Of a DNA stretch of 54,705 nt, positions 44,614 through 52,675 are shown one piece after another. The position numbers were made by a program, and so were the translations under genes. Within the stretch, counting starts at the first letter, position 1, and the number at the start of each line of letters is the position of its first letter. The notes beneath the pieces are model-generated. The model was not told the DNA's origin and did no database searches. It saw only the letters and a program-made list of their open reading frames with translations. This DNA comes from Lachnospiraceae bacterium (GTDB lineage: Bacteria > Bacillota > Clostridia > Lachnospirales > Lachnospiraceae). The DNA is taken from contig CAJTFL010000025.1 of the NCBI GenBank assembly GCA_910575565.1, positions 1 to 54,705 on the forward strand, read 5' to 3'.

Positions 44614-46163
44614 AAAAAGAAAATTCTCCTAATATTGCTAAAAATACCTTGTTTTTATATTTCCGTATGATCTGTATTTCTTTGGTTACACTTTATACTT
44701 CTAGAGTTGTACTGAGAGTATTAGGTGCTACGGACTATGGAATTTACCAAACAGTAGGTGGTATTGTTGGAATGTTGTCATTTGTAAACGGGGCTTTATC
44801 AACAGGTTCATCACGGTTTTTAACATTTGAACTGGGACGTGGCGATATTTGTAAATTAAAGACAATGTTTTCTTCTTTGCTGTCAGCACATATTATATTG
44901 GCAATATTAGTAGTGATTATAGGGGAGCCAGTTGGATTATGGTTTATCAATACAAAGCTTAATATACCTGTCAGACAGATTGTGGTGGCGAAGGTAATTT
45001 ATCAATTCTCACTAATTACCGCATTTATGAATATTACACAAGTTCCGTATTCATCTGTTATTATTGCACATGAGAATATGAGGATTTACGCATATGTTAG
45101 TTTATTGGAAGCAATGTTAAAATTATTAGTTGCCTTTGCAATTACAATATCTCCAATAAATAAATTGATTTTTTATGCGGCAATGTTGTGTCTCTCTCAA
45201 TTATGCATTCGAGTAGTGTATAGATCATATTGTAGAAAAAAATATATCGAAAGTAGGTTTACTCGCAACGCCTTTGACAGTGATACCTTAAAAGAAGTAT
45301 TTGGTTTTTCAGGGTGGAGTTTATTTGCGTCAGTGTCAACGGCATTGATACGGAATGGGACAATAATATTATTGACTACTTTTTTTTCACCGGTTTTGGC
45401 TGCATCACGGTCTATAGTTGATCAAGTTAATAACACGCTTAGCCAATTTATTAGTAATTTTAGAACAGCATCGAATCCACAAATTGTAAAGCGCTATGCG
45501 GTAAAAGATTATGTTGGTTCTAAAAGATTGTTGCTAAAAAGTACATACTTGTCGTACTATTTAATGTTGTTTATTTCGCTTCCTGTAATTTTGCTGGCAG
45601 AGCCTTTAATTAAATTATGGTTAGGACAAATACCAGAATATGTTGTGCCTTTTTTGCAGTGGACAATGATCCAGAGTTTGTTTGCGGTATTTGATTCTTC
45701 GTTTTATGTTCCTTTGTATGCTAAAGGCAGGTTAAAAGAAAATGCTTTAATTGCACCGACAATTGATGTTTTGTGTCTTGCAGCTGTGTATATAGGATTT
45801 TTAAATGGGCATTCACCTTTGATTATTTGTTATATATATGTCGCAATGACGTTGATTCAAGGATTGATAGAAAAACCAATTTTGGTATGTTATATTGTTG
45901 GCTATAAATATAAAGAAATTTTTTATGTATATATGCGTTGTTTTTTTGTCACATTGATTTCAACTCCTTTACCTTGTTACCTGGTAAGAAAAGTGGATAC
46001 AAGCCGAATTGCCAATTTTCTTTTGATATGTGTTGTATCGAGCATATCGATAGGGTTAGCGTCATGGTTTGTTGGAATGAGTTCTGCAGACAAAAGAATG
46101 ATTATAAACTATTTAAAAACTAAAATACATTGGAAACAGTTACTTAAAAGGAAAGGTGAATGA
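44610..46163 (+). CDS. oligosaccharide flippase (Wzx-like, MOP superfamily)
   Basis: The 517-residue protein has about twelve to fourteen membrane segments and the polysaccharide-synthesis flippase pattern: NTLFLYFRMICISLVTLYTS, RVVLRVLGATDYGIYQTVGG and the middle segment FGFSGWSLFASVSTALIRNG. It moves the lipid-linked repeat unit across the membrane for the EpsG-like polymerase. The ATGA overlap with the preceding gene and a suitable distance from AAAGGA favour 44610 over the in-frame ATG at 44601. Confidence 0.88.
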   Translation: MKKENSPNIAKNTLFLYFRMICISLVTLYTSRVVLRVLGATDYGIYQTVGGIVGMLSFVNGALSTGSSRFLTFELGRGDICKLKTMFSSLLSAHIILAILVVIIGEPVGLWFINTKLNIPVRQIVVAKVIYQFSLITAFMNITQVPYSSVIIAHENMRIYAYVSLLEAMLKLLVAFAITISPINKLIFYAAMLCLSQLCIRVVYRSYCRKKYIESRFTRNAFDSDTLKEVFGFSGWSLFASVSTALIRNGTIILLTTFFSPVLAASRSIVDQVNNTLSQFISNFRTASNPQIVKRYAVKDYVGSKRLLLKSTYLSYYLMLFISLPVILLAEPLIKLWLGQIPEYVVPFLQWTMIQSLFAVFDSSFYVPLYAKGRLKENALIAPTIDVLCLAAVYIGFLNGHSPLIICYIYVAMTLIQGLIEKPILVCYIVGYKYKEIFYVYMRCFFVTLISTPLPCYLVRKVDTSRIANFLLICVVSSISIGLASWFVGMSSADKRMIINYLKTKIHWKQLLKRKGE

Positions 46164-46164
46164 A

Positions 46165-46401
46165 ATGATTAGCAAAGAAAAATTTGCAGAAGATTTAAAT
46201 GAAATGTTAGGGACAAATGAAAAAATTAGTATGGAAACGGATTTGATGGATATTGAAAGTTGGGACTCCTTCAGTATGGTAGCATTTATAGCAATGGCAG
46301 AAGAAAAGTATAGCGTAGTTATTGAGCCTTTTTCTGTTGCTGAAGCAGTTCTTGTAGAAGATTTATATGATGCAGTTAATGATGCAGTGAGAAGGAAATA
46401 A
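46165..46401 (+). CDS. acyl/peptidyl carrier protein
   Basis: A 78-residue acidic carrier protein with the phosphopantetheine attachment site DIESWDSFSMVAFIAM (Ser in the DSF triad). It is small and self-standing like DltC. After 4'-phosphopantetheine loading it would hold an activated acyl or aminoacyl group as a thioester. It begins right after the flippase and ends 4 bases before the adenylation gene, so the three are one transcript. The ATG at 46165 follows an AAAGGTG site. Confidence 0.9.
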   Translation: MISKEKFAEDLNEMLGTNEKISMETDLMDIESWDSFSMVAFIAMAEEKYSVVIEPFSVAEAVLVEDLYDAVNDAVRRK

Positions 46402-46405
46402 TGGT

Positions 46406-47920
46406 ATGGCGAATTTGGTAACAGAATATTTAGAGGAAACAGTGGAGAAGTATCCGGATAAAGAAGCATTTATTGATGTTGAACATGAAATGACATTTAA
46501 GGAATTGCGCGATGGAGCATTTAAAATTGCATCATGTTTGATACGGTATGGACATTTTAAAAAACCGATACTAATTTTTTTAGAAAAAAATATTTACTGC
46601 ATTATGTCATTTGTAGGGGTAGCATATAGTGGAAATTTTTATTCCCCGATCGATATCAAAATGCCGATTGCCAGAATTGAAAAAGTTATTGATACACTAA
46701 ATCCGGTAGTTATAATTACTGATAAAAAACACAAAGCAGATGCACAGATGTTTTCCCAAGAAGCTAGAATTGTCTGCATTGAAGATATATTGGATTTAGA
46801 AGATATTGATAAACTAAGTGTACTGGAATGTACAAAAAAAATAATAGACACAGATATTTTGTATGTGTTGTTTACCTCGGGTTCTACAGGAATGCCTAAG
46901 GGAGTGATTATCAATCATAAGTCAGTCGTTGATTTTATAGACTGGATATCTGAAAAATATAGTTTTAATGAAAAAACAGTTTTAGGAAATCAAGCACAAT
47001 TATATTTTGATTTATCTATTCAAGATGTTTATGTACCTTTAAAAACTGGCGCAACAACGGTTCTTATTCCTAACAGGATGTTTGTTCAGCCAGTCAGGGT
47101 TTGGAATATGATACTGAAGTATAAAGTGGATACTATAGTTTGGATTCCTTCAATGTTGAGTATGTTTGCAAATCTGGATATTTTAGCGAATGTAGAAGTT
47201 GCATTGCTCAAAACAGTCATGTTTTGTGGTGAGGTTATGCCTGTAAAACAATTAAATTATTGGATTAAAAATTATCCGCATACGGTATTCGTGAACTTGT
47301 ATGGCCCTACGGAATGTACAGAGGCTTGTACGTATTACACGATAGACAGAAAGTTTTCGGATGATGATGTATTACCTATAGGAAAAGCCTGCGAAAATTC
47401 GGAAGCATTTGTAATTGATGAAAATGGCAGCCTTGTTACAGAATCGGATAAAATAGGTGAGTTATATATAAGGGGAACGGCCTTAAGCATGGGATATTAT
47501 AACAATCCAGAAAAAACAGATGAAGTGTTTGTCCAGAATCCATTAAATGATAATTATTCGGAGATGGTTTATAAAACAGGAGATTTAGTTCGCTACAATG
47601 GTTTGTTTGAATTGATTTATGTAAGCCGAAAAGATTTTCAGATAAAACATCGTGGTTTTAGGATCGAACTGGGTGAAATTGATGCTGCGGCCATGTCTAT
47701 TCCAGAAATAGAATATGGATGCTGTGTGTTTGATAGAAATTTAGATAAATTAATACTTATATATAAAGGAAACATAGAACCAGGAGATGTGAAAAATCAG
47801 TTGACGGCAAAGCTGCAAGAGTATATGATTCCCGTTGAATACTATAAGCGTGATTCTATGGTTTTTAACATCAATGGCAAGGTGGATCGGAAAGCATTGG
47901 AGCAACTATATTGCAATTGA
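46406..47920 (+). CDS. DltA-like adenylation enzyme (amino acid activating)
   Basis: The 504-residue enzyme carries all adenylation core motifs: FTSGSTGMPKGVI (P-loop), YFDLSIQD, NLYGPTE, YKTGDLVRY, KHRGFRIELGEID and the NINGKVDRKAL lysine at the end. The MFCGEVMP segment and FDLS are typical of DltA (D-alanine--carrier protein ligase); the Cys in FCGE (C274) matches the position linked to D-alanine choice in DltA. It would activate a small amino acid with ATP and load it on the neighbouring carrier protein. The amino acid is an inference; other substrates are possible. It ends in a TTGA overlap with a tiny ORF. Confidence 0.88.
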   Translation: MANLVTEYLEETVEKYPDKEAFIDVEHEMTFKELRDGAFKIASCLIRYGHFKKPILIFLEKNIYCIMSFVGVAYSGNFYSPIDIKMPIARIEKVIDTLNPVVIITDKKHKADAQMFSQEARIVCIEDILDLEDIDKLSVLECTKKIIDTDILYVLFTSGSTGMPKGVIINHKSVVDFIDWISEKYSFNEKTVLGNQAQLYFDLSIQDVYVPLKTGATTVLIPNRMFVQPVRVWNMILKYKVDTIVWIPSMLSMFANLDILANVEVALLKTVMFCGEVMPVKQLNYWIKNYPHTVFVNLYGPTECTEACTYYTIDRKFSDDDVLPIGKACENSEAFVIDENGSLVTESDKIGELYIRGTALSMGYYNNPEKTDEVFVQNPLNDNYSEMVYKTGDLVRYNGLFELIYVSRKDFQIKHRGFRIELGEIDAAAMSIPEIEYGCCVFDRNLDKLILIYKGNIEPGDVKNQLTAKLQEYMIPVEYYKRDSMVFNINGKVDRKALEQLYCN

Positions 47921-48051
47921 AAAAATATTTAAAATCCAAATATTATAGGAAACAAAAACGGCCACTTATAATCAGGTTTAAGACACGAATGTGGGAAGCT
48001 TTTATTAACAATCTCTGCGCGGTTTCAAATAGGCTATCTGTTTATACCTGA
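47917..48051 (+). CDS. small basic ORF overlapping the adenylation gene end
   Basis: A 44-codon frame starts with a TTG that overlaps the TGA of the adenylation gene (TTGA) and encodes a strongly basic peptide (KKYLKSKYYRKQKRPLIIRF near the start). It has no membrane segment, unlike DltX, and no family could be recognised. It may be a small component, or the worn-off start of a lost acyltransferase gene. The remaining 83 bases to the next gene hold a TATAAT near 48085 but no good -35. Confidence 0.3.
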   Translation: MKKYLKSKYYRKQKRPLIIRFKTRMWEAFINNLCAVSNRLSVYT

Positions 48052-48134
48052 ACAGAATAGAGAAAAAGACAATAGTTTTGTATAATGGAATATAAATTAT
48101 ATTTTATTTATGCTTAAGGAGAAAATGGTGGGAA

Positions 48135-49199
48135 ATGGTAATAAATATATTGATAGGGATATTATTCATTGTTGTATTTTATAGTGTAATTAAAAGAAGT
48201 TTTTTATTCCCTGGCGCTGGAATAGATAATTTTATGACAAAAGAAAGTACTGGCTCTATTAAGGGATTTGCGATCATAATGATTGCTTTCTCTCATATTT
48301 GTCAGGATGAGCCTGAAATACATCAAATTCTTTTAGGGGGGGGTAAAACGTATCGTTTGCTTTTTTCATGGGGAGCAGTGGGAGTGTCAGTTTTTTTCCT
48401 CCTTTCGGGATATGGTTGTTTTCTCTCGATAAACAGAGCGCAAAATGAAATTAAATGGTTGTGTAAACACACTTTTAAACTGCTATGTCATTTTGCTGTC
48501 GCATATGCTATGGTTATAGCTAGTTGTAGTTTGGTATTGGGTGTTAGATTAACTCCAAAAGAAATTATTACCAGTTTTTTTCTGCTTAAAATGCCAGGAA
48601 CAACAACTTGGTATTTAAAAATACAACTATTGTTCTATGTTTTTTTGATGATAGCCATCAAAATAAGCAAGAAGTATTCAAAAATTTTGGTTACGATATT
48701 TGTATTTTGCTATGCATTTGTAGTATGTTTTAATATGGGATTGCCAGACTATTGGTGGAAAACATCAATGTGTTTTGCTGCAGGATGCTGTATGGCATAT
48801 TGCAAAGATTTTATTTATATGGTATCAAGCAGAATATTGGCGAGAGTTGTGATTTCATTATGTGGAGTATTGTCATATTTAGCTATAATTTTGGATGGAC
48901 GTGATGGACATTTTGTATTTGGAGTACAGTTGTTTTCCTATGTGTGTTTATCTTTTTTTATCATTATTGTGTGGGATTGGATATGTAATTACAATAAAAT
49001 CCTATATCGTGTTGGTGTGTATTCATTAGATTGTTATCTTATTCATGTTGGTGTTGTTGATAGTATATACTTATTGAGGATGAATGCTGATTTTAAAACT
49101 TTATTATTTATGTTTATGGTTTTCGCAGGAACTGTAATTTGTTATAAAATTTCTGAAAAATGTTATGGTAAAATTTATAGATTAGTAATTGGAGCATAA
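48135..49199 (+). CDS. membrane acyltransferase (acyltransferase family 3)
   Basis: The 354-residue protein has about ten membrane segments and the acyltransferase-3 pattern: GSIKGFAIIMIAFSHICQDE with the catalytic-type His, then WGAVGVSVFFLLSGYGCFLS. Such proteins add acyl groups to extracellular or membrane-linked sugars. Here, with a carrier protein and adenylation enzyme, it is the likely transferase that delivers the activated group across the membrane, in place of the MBOAT protein DltB. AAGGAG lies 12 bases before the ATG. Confidence 0.82.
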   Translation: MVINILIGILFIVVFYSVIKRSFLFPGAGIDNFMTKESTGSIKGFAIIMIAFSHICQDEPEIHQILLGGGKTYRLLFSWGAVGVSVFFLLSGYGCFLSINRAQNEIKWLCKHTFKLLCHFAVAYAMVIASCSLVLGVRLTPKEIITSFFLLKMPGTTTWYLKIQLLFYVFLMIAIKISKKYSKILVTIFVFCYAFVVCFNMGLPDYWWKTSMCFAAGCCMAYCKDFIYMVSSRILARVVISLCGVLSYLAIILDGRDGHFVFGVQLFSYVCLSFFIIIVWDWICNYNKILYRVGVYSLDCYLIHVGVVDSIYLLRMNADFKTLLFMFMVFAGTVICYKISEKCYGKIYRLVIGA

Positions 49200-49266
49200 A
49201 TTTATCATGCATACGAGGGAGGGTTAAGGATTGGGCAGTAAGGATTGCCTTTGACTAAATATAATA

Positions 49267-49974
49267 ATGAATGAGAGGTTATGGTTAATTACACTTCCTC
49301 ATGCAGGTGGGAGTTCTAACATATTTAAAGGATGGGATAAAAATCTTAATTGTAATATTTTAAATGTAGAATATCCAGGCCATTGGACACGTTTAAAGGA
49401 ACCGCTAGTGGCCACATTTAAAGAATTGGAAGATGATGTAATTAATAGCATATTAAGGTCGATAGAAGTAAATTCGCATATATTGATATTTGGACATAGC
49501 CTTGGAGCGATAATCGCTTGGAAAATAGCAAAAAGACTATGCAAGAATAACATATTTGTAGTCGGGCTTTTTTTGTCTGCAAGTCAGAATCCTGGTTCTT
49601 TCCCGGAAGAAAAGATTACAAATTTACATTCTGATGATGATGTGTTGGAATTAATTAATTATCATAATAATACAGATGATAACGCATTAGATGGACGGGT
49701 AAAGAAACTATTTTTGCCAATAATAAAAAATGATTTAAAAATTTGTCAAGAGTGTAAATTAAATTATGAATATTGTAATATTTCGTCATTAATTTTTTAT
49801 GGATTGGAAGATCCATTTACAAATATAGATGAGGTTGAAAAATGGAATAGATATGTAAAATGTGATTCTATAATTGGATTGCCTGGAAAACATTTTTATT
49901 TTCAGCAAAAAGAAAACCAAAGGATTATTTTTGAACAGATTAACAAATTTATTGAAAATTGGAATGGTAGATGA
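49267..49974 (+). CDS. type II thioesterase (GrsT-like)
   Basis: The 235-residue alpha/beta hydrolase has PHAGGSSNIFKGW at the N-terminus, the nucleophile elbow FGHSLGAIIAWKIA and the C-terminal His in GKHFYFQQ, plus a LIFYGLEDPFT strand with the acidic residue. These marks fit the stand-alone thioesterases that clean mis-loaded carrier proteins in non-ribosomal peptide systems. It supports that the nearby carrier protein is used in thioester chemistry. No clear ribosome site is seen before the ATG. Confidence 0.87.
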   Translation: MNERLWLITLPHAGGSSNIFKGWDKNLNCNILNVEYPGHWTRLKEPLVATFKELEDDVINSILRSIEVNSHILIFGHSLGAIIAWKIAKRLCKNNIFVVGLFLSASQNPGSFPEEKITNLHSDDDVLELINYHNNTDDNALDGRVKKLFLPIIKNDLKICQECKLNYEYCNISSLIFYGLEDPFTNIDEVEKWNRYVKCDSIIGLPGKHFYFQQKENQRIIFEQINKFIENWNGR

Positions 49975-50081
49975 AAGTTAGATTGTAATCATTTATTTAT
50001 GTTTCTGAATGGCATAATGATTTACTCCGTATCACTACATTCAACATTATTGTAAATAAAAGAGAGTGGGAGGAGAATTTT

Positions 50082-51203
50082 GTGAAAAAAATAATGTTAG
50101 TATTTGGAACAAGGCCAGAGGCAGTAAAAATCTGTCCCTTGGTAAATACATTAAAGAAGCGCCCTGGTATTCGGACGATTGTGTGTGTAACTGCACAGCA
50201 TAGGCAAATGCTTGATCAGGTACTTAACACCTTCGGTGTAGTGCCTGATTATGATTTAAATATTATGAAGGAACGGCAGACGCTTTTTGATATTACAACG
50301 AATATATTGAATAGTTTTAAGGAAGTGCTTGAAAAAGAATGGCCGGATATTGTCCTTGTTCATGGCGATACCAGTACTGCGTTTGTAACCGCATTAGCTT
50401 GCTTTTACCTTCAGATTCCAGTGGGTCATGTGGAAGCTGGATTAAGGACTTATAATGTTTACAGCCCTTTTCCAGAAGAATTTAACCGCCAGGCAGTAGG
50501 CATTGTGGCTAAGTATAATTTTGCGCCGACTCAACTGGCTATGGATCACCTTATTCAAGAGGGAAAAGATCCTGCCACGGTATATATCACTGGCAATACA
50601 GTAATTGATGCGATGCAGCATACGGTAAGAGAGGATTATATGCATCCGGAGCTGAGGTGGGTTGGTGATAGAAAGCTTATTTTTATTACGGCTCATCGCC
50701 GAGAAAACCTTGGGGAGCCTATGCATCATATGTTTAGGGCTATTAGGAGAGTTCTTGATGAGCATCCGGAGTGCAGAGCCGTGTATCCGATTCATATGAA
50801 CCCCTTAGTGCGAAAGGCCGCTGAAGAAGAATTGGGTGGATGCGAAGGCATCCATATTATTGAACCTATCGAAGTTTTTGATTGTCATAATTTTGAAGCA
50901 CGTAGTTTTCTATGTTTAACGGATTCCGGCGGTATTCAGGAAGAATGCCCAAGCTATGGTGTGCCTGTATTGGTCATGCGTGGTACGACTGAGCGGCCAG
51001 AAGGCGTGGATGCCGGTACAGCAAGACTTGTTGGTACTGATGAGGAGATGATTTATCGGAATTTTAAGGAATTGTTGGAAAATAAGGAAGCATACGAAGA
51101 GATGAGCCATGCCTGCAATCCCTATGGTGATGGATATGCTTGTGAGAGGATAGCTGACATCTTAGAATTTGGAAAGTATAAGCCATGGAAATCCTTGTCT
51201 TGA
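50082..51203 (+). CDS. wecB: UDP-N-acetylglucosamine 2-epimerase (non-hydrolysing)
   Basis: The enzyme interconverts UDP-GlcNAc and UDP-ManNAc. The 373 residues match the family: IMLVFGTRPEAVKICPLVNT, VHGDTSTAFVTALACFY, GHVEAGLRTYNVYSPFPEEF, TAHRRENLGEPM and LCLTDSGGIQEECPSYGVPV. The start codon is GTG at 50082 behind GGGAGGAG. Its base composition is richer in GC than the genes before it, so it may be of different origin. ManNAc may be part of the glycan. A strong terminator follows. Confidence 0.95.
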   Translation: MKKIMLVFGTRPEAVKICPLVNTLKKRPGIRTIVCVTAQHRQMLDQVLNTFGVVPDYDLNIMKERQTLFDITTNILNSFKEVLEKEWPDIVLVHGDTSTAFVTALACFYLQIPVGHVEAGLRTYNVYSPFPEEFNRQAVGIVAKYNFAPTQLAMDHLIQEGKDPATVYITGNTVIDAMQHTVREDYMHPELRWVGDRKLIFITAHRRENLGEPMHHMFRAIRRVLDEHPECRAVYPIHMNPLVRKAAEEELGGCEGIHIIEPIEVFDCHNFEARSFLCLTDSGGIQEECPSYGVPVLVMRGTTERPEGVDAGTARLVGTDEEMIYRNFKELLENKEAYEEMSHACNPYGDGYACERIADILEFGKYKPWKSLS

Positions 51204-51259
51204 TAAGATGCAGGGGTTGAGGTAAATTATAGGTAATGGTTTTGTTTTTTAGGGATGGC

Positions 51260-51312
51260 AAGCTCCTGTGGAAATCGGCAAGGTAGTGCCGGGATGATTT
51301 CCACAGGGGCTT
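51260..51312 (+). terminator. stem-loop terminator after wecB
   Basis: A 17-base arm AAGCTCCTGTGGAAATC (51260-51276) pairs with its near-exact reverse complement (51296-51312) with one wobble. The sequence after it is only moderately T-rich. It marks the end of the glycan cluster. Confidence 0.75.
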
Positions 51313-51347
51313 GTTGTTACTGATGAGGAAATGATTTATCAGAACTC
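51310..51347 (+). repeat. duplicated scrap of the wecB 3' region
   Basis: The stretch from CTTGTTG through TGATGAGGAAATGATTTATC matches wecB at about 51027-51056 (LVGTDEEMIYRNF) with two or three changes. It is cut off from any reading frame and forms the edge of the HEPN gene. It looks like a recombination scar. Confidence 0.7.
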
Positions 51348-51403
51348 ACATAATTTTCCACTTGCTGAACAAAGTATTTCGCTTTTTTGAACTGCTCTTC
51401 TGC

Positions 51404-51727
51404 CTAGGCTCTTCCTGTCACATAAAAATCATCATAATCAGATTTTTCTCTGCAAAATGAACTTTCTTTTAGGATAATCGCCAAGCCTCTATCCAGTATT
51501 TCTGTTTTTAAATATTCTTTTGTAAAATATGCTATCACCCCTGAGTGTTTGGATGAATCAAAACCTTTTAGGACATTAGCTGAACGCATTGCATGAAAAA
51601 CTGCGTAGTAAGATCGATTCAGAGATGTTTTATACTGCCCTATCTTGAGATTGCTTTCCGATGCCGACAGCATTTCTTTGGCTCTTGCTAAACGGTAGCC
51701 TGCCAACTCCTTTAGGCTGCTTTCCAT
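51404..51727 (-). CDS. HEPN domain protein (HepT-like), shortened by a stop codon
   Basis: The 107-residue protein is the HEPN half of an MNT/HEPN toxin-antitoxin pair: YRLARAKEMLSASESNLKIG and the conserved RSYYAVFHAMRS with RxxxxH-type catalytic residues. Its frame stops with TAG at 51404-51406, but the same frame continues with AEEQFKKAKYFVQQVENYV to a TAA at 51317-51319, which is the normal family end. The gene is therefore truncated by one in-frame stop. It starts at 51727 behind GGGAGG and overlaps the MNT gene by 16 bases. Confidence 0.82.
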   Translation of the reverse strand: MESSLKELAGYRLARAKEMLSASESNLKIGQYKTSLNRSYYAVFHAMRSANVLKGFDSSKHSGVIAYFTKEYLKTEILDRGLAIILKESSFCREKSDYDDFYVTGRA

Positions 51728-52014
51728 AAAACAATTCCCTCCCTTTTGACATTCCGATAATAGGGAAGTACATCCTCCCATTTCTTCATATTGCTTTCCA
51801 GAATATCCACGATTGAAAAAACTCTTTCATATCGAATATCCATATCGGCAGCCCAGCTTAAGAAACGCCTCTTTGTCGCATCATCCATCTGGTTTTTCAC
51901 AACAATCGCAATATCAACATCGCTCTCTTGTGTTGCATCGCCTCTTGCTGCTGAACCGTATAAAATAATCATGGAAATGTTATTCCTAAAAATGTCCGTC
52001 AAGCCCTGTACCAA
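51712..52014 (-). CDS. MNT-type nucleotidyltransferase, 5' end probably damaged
   Basis: The 100-residue protein is a minimal nucleotidyltransferase with the signature LYGSAARGDATQESDVDIAI (GS-x10-DxD). Such MntA proteins act as antitoxins by adenylylating the HEPN toxin. The frame begins only with a TTG directly after an in-frame TGA and no ribosome site is seen; relatives have 10 or more further N-terminal residues, so the start seems lost. Together with the stop in HEPN this pair is probably decayed. Confidence 0.78.
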   Translation of the reverse strand: MVQGLTDIFRNNISMIILYGSAARGDATQESDVDIAIVVKNQMDDATKRRFLSWAADMDIRYERVFSIVDILESNMKKWEDVLPYYRNVKREGIVLWKAA

Positions 52015-52109
52015 TGCTCATGTACGGTAAAGAAGCAAGCAACCGAAAACAAGAGATAGACCGCCAGCACCACACTATTCCGAACCAAAGACCAAAAGAA
52101 AAGCATTAT

Positions 52110-52244
52110 GGAAATGTGTATAACAGGCTATGGAATCATGGATAACTCTATTCACAGCACATGGAAAAGCTAAAGTGCAGCTTTCCCACGTCCTGCAAAC
52201 AGAGTTACCCACAATTCCATGAGATAGCCAGTTATACACATTCC
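52110..52244. repeat. 135-bp near-perfect palindrome with DnaA-box-like ends
   Basis: Two arms of about 64 bases (left from 52110, right to 52244) pair with few mismatches around a short centre near AGCTAAAGTGCAGCT. The ends carry TGTGTATAA (52115-52123) and TTATACACA (52232-52240), both matching the DnaA box TTATNCACA; AGTTACCCACA near 52203 is a weaker relative. No coding potential. Confidence 0.88.
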
Positions 52245-52553
52245 CACAAATCCAAACTTAGAAGAAATCCAAACTTTCCTCTGTAAATCCTTTATTCAAG
52301 GCATTTTCTGATAAAAAAGTTTGGATTTTGTTTTGTACTTCTCTTGTCAGAAATGAGAATAAATTGATTGAAACAGAGCTAAATAGTAGTGTTTTACGCA
52401 TTTTGTCATAATTGGAGTATTGTACTTTGTGAAACGAAATCCAAACTTTTTCCGGCAAGAATCCCCAATTATCAAGCTGTTTTCAGAAAAGTTTGGATTT
52501 TATATAAGTTTGGATTTGTGGGAAAATCCAAAAGTTTAGATTTTCCCACAAAT
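52241..52553. repeat. iteron-like cluster inside 20-bp inverted repeats
   Basis: AATCCAAACTT occurs perfectly at 52249, 52266 and 52438, and its reverse complement at 52317, 52489 and 52506. The outer pair extends to perfect 20-base inverted repeats (TTCCCACAAATCCAAACTTA at 52241-52260; its complement at 52505-52524). A further hairpin, ATTTGTGGGAAAATC pairing with GATTTTCCCACAAAT, follows at 52514-52553. No gene lies in this region. Confidence 0.9.
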
Positions 52554-52603
52554 GCCGACTGCTACGGAATTCCTCTCATTTCTATATCTATGAGAATATA
52601 ATT

Positions 52604-52658
52604 GAGTTGACTTTATCAACACTTGGAGCTATAATATGAGTTGATAAAGTCAACTCAT
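52604..52658 (+). promoter_or_regulatory. promoter and double palindromic operator of the MarR operon
   Basis: TTGACT (52607-52612), 17 bases and TATAAT (52630-52635) form a near-consensus sigma-A promoter. One palindrome, GAGTTGACTTTATCAAC, covers the -35. The second, ATGAGTTGA-TAAAG-TCAACTCAT (52636-52658), directly follows the -10. The two sites share the GTTGA-N5-TCAAC core. This is the layout expected of an autorepressing MarR protein. Confidence 0.9.
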
Positions 52659-52675
52659 ATAGGGGAGGTAAAACA

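Noticed and set aside
46165..49974. A canonical dlt operon
   Set aside because: The adenylation enzyme and carrier resemble DltA and DltC, but there is no MBOAT DltB and no DltD; the acyltransferase-3 and thioesterase are different families.
52258..52601. Small frames on both strands through the iteron-like region
   Set aside because: Their sequence is dictated by the AATCCAAACTT repeats, they lack ribosome sites and match no family I recognise.
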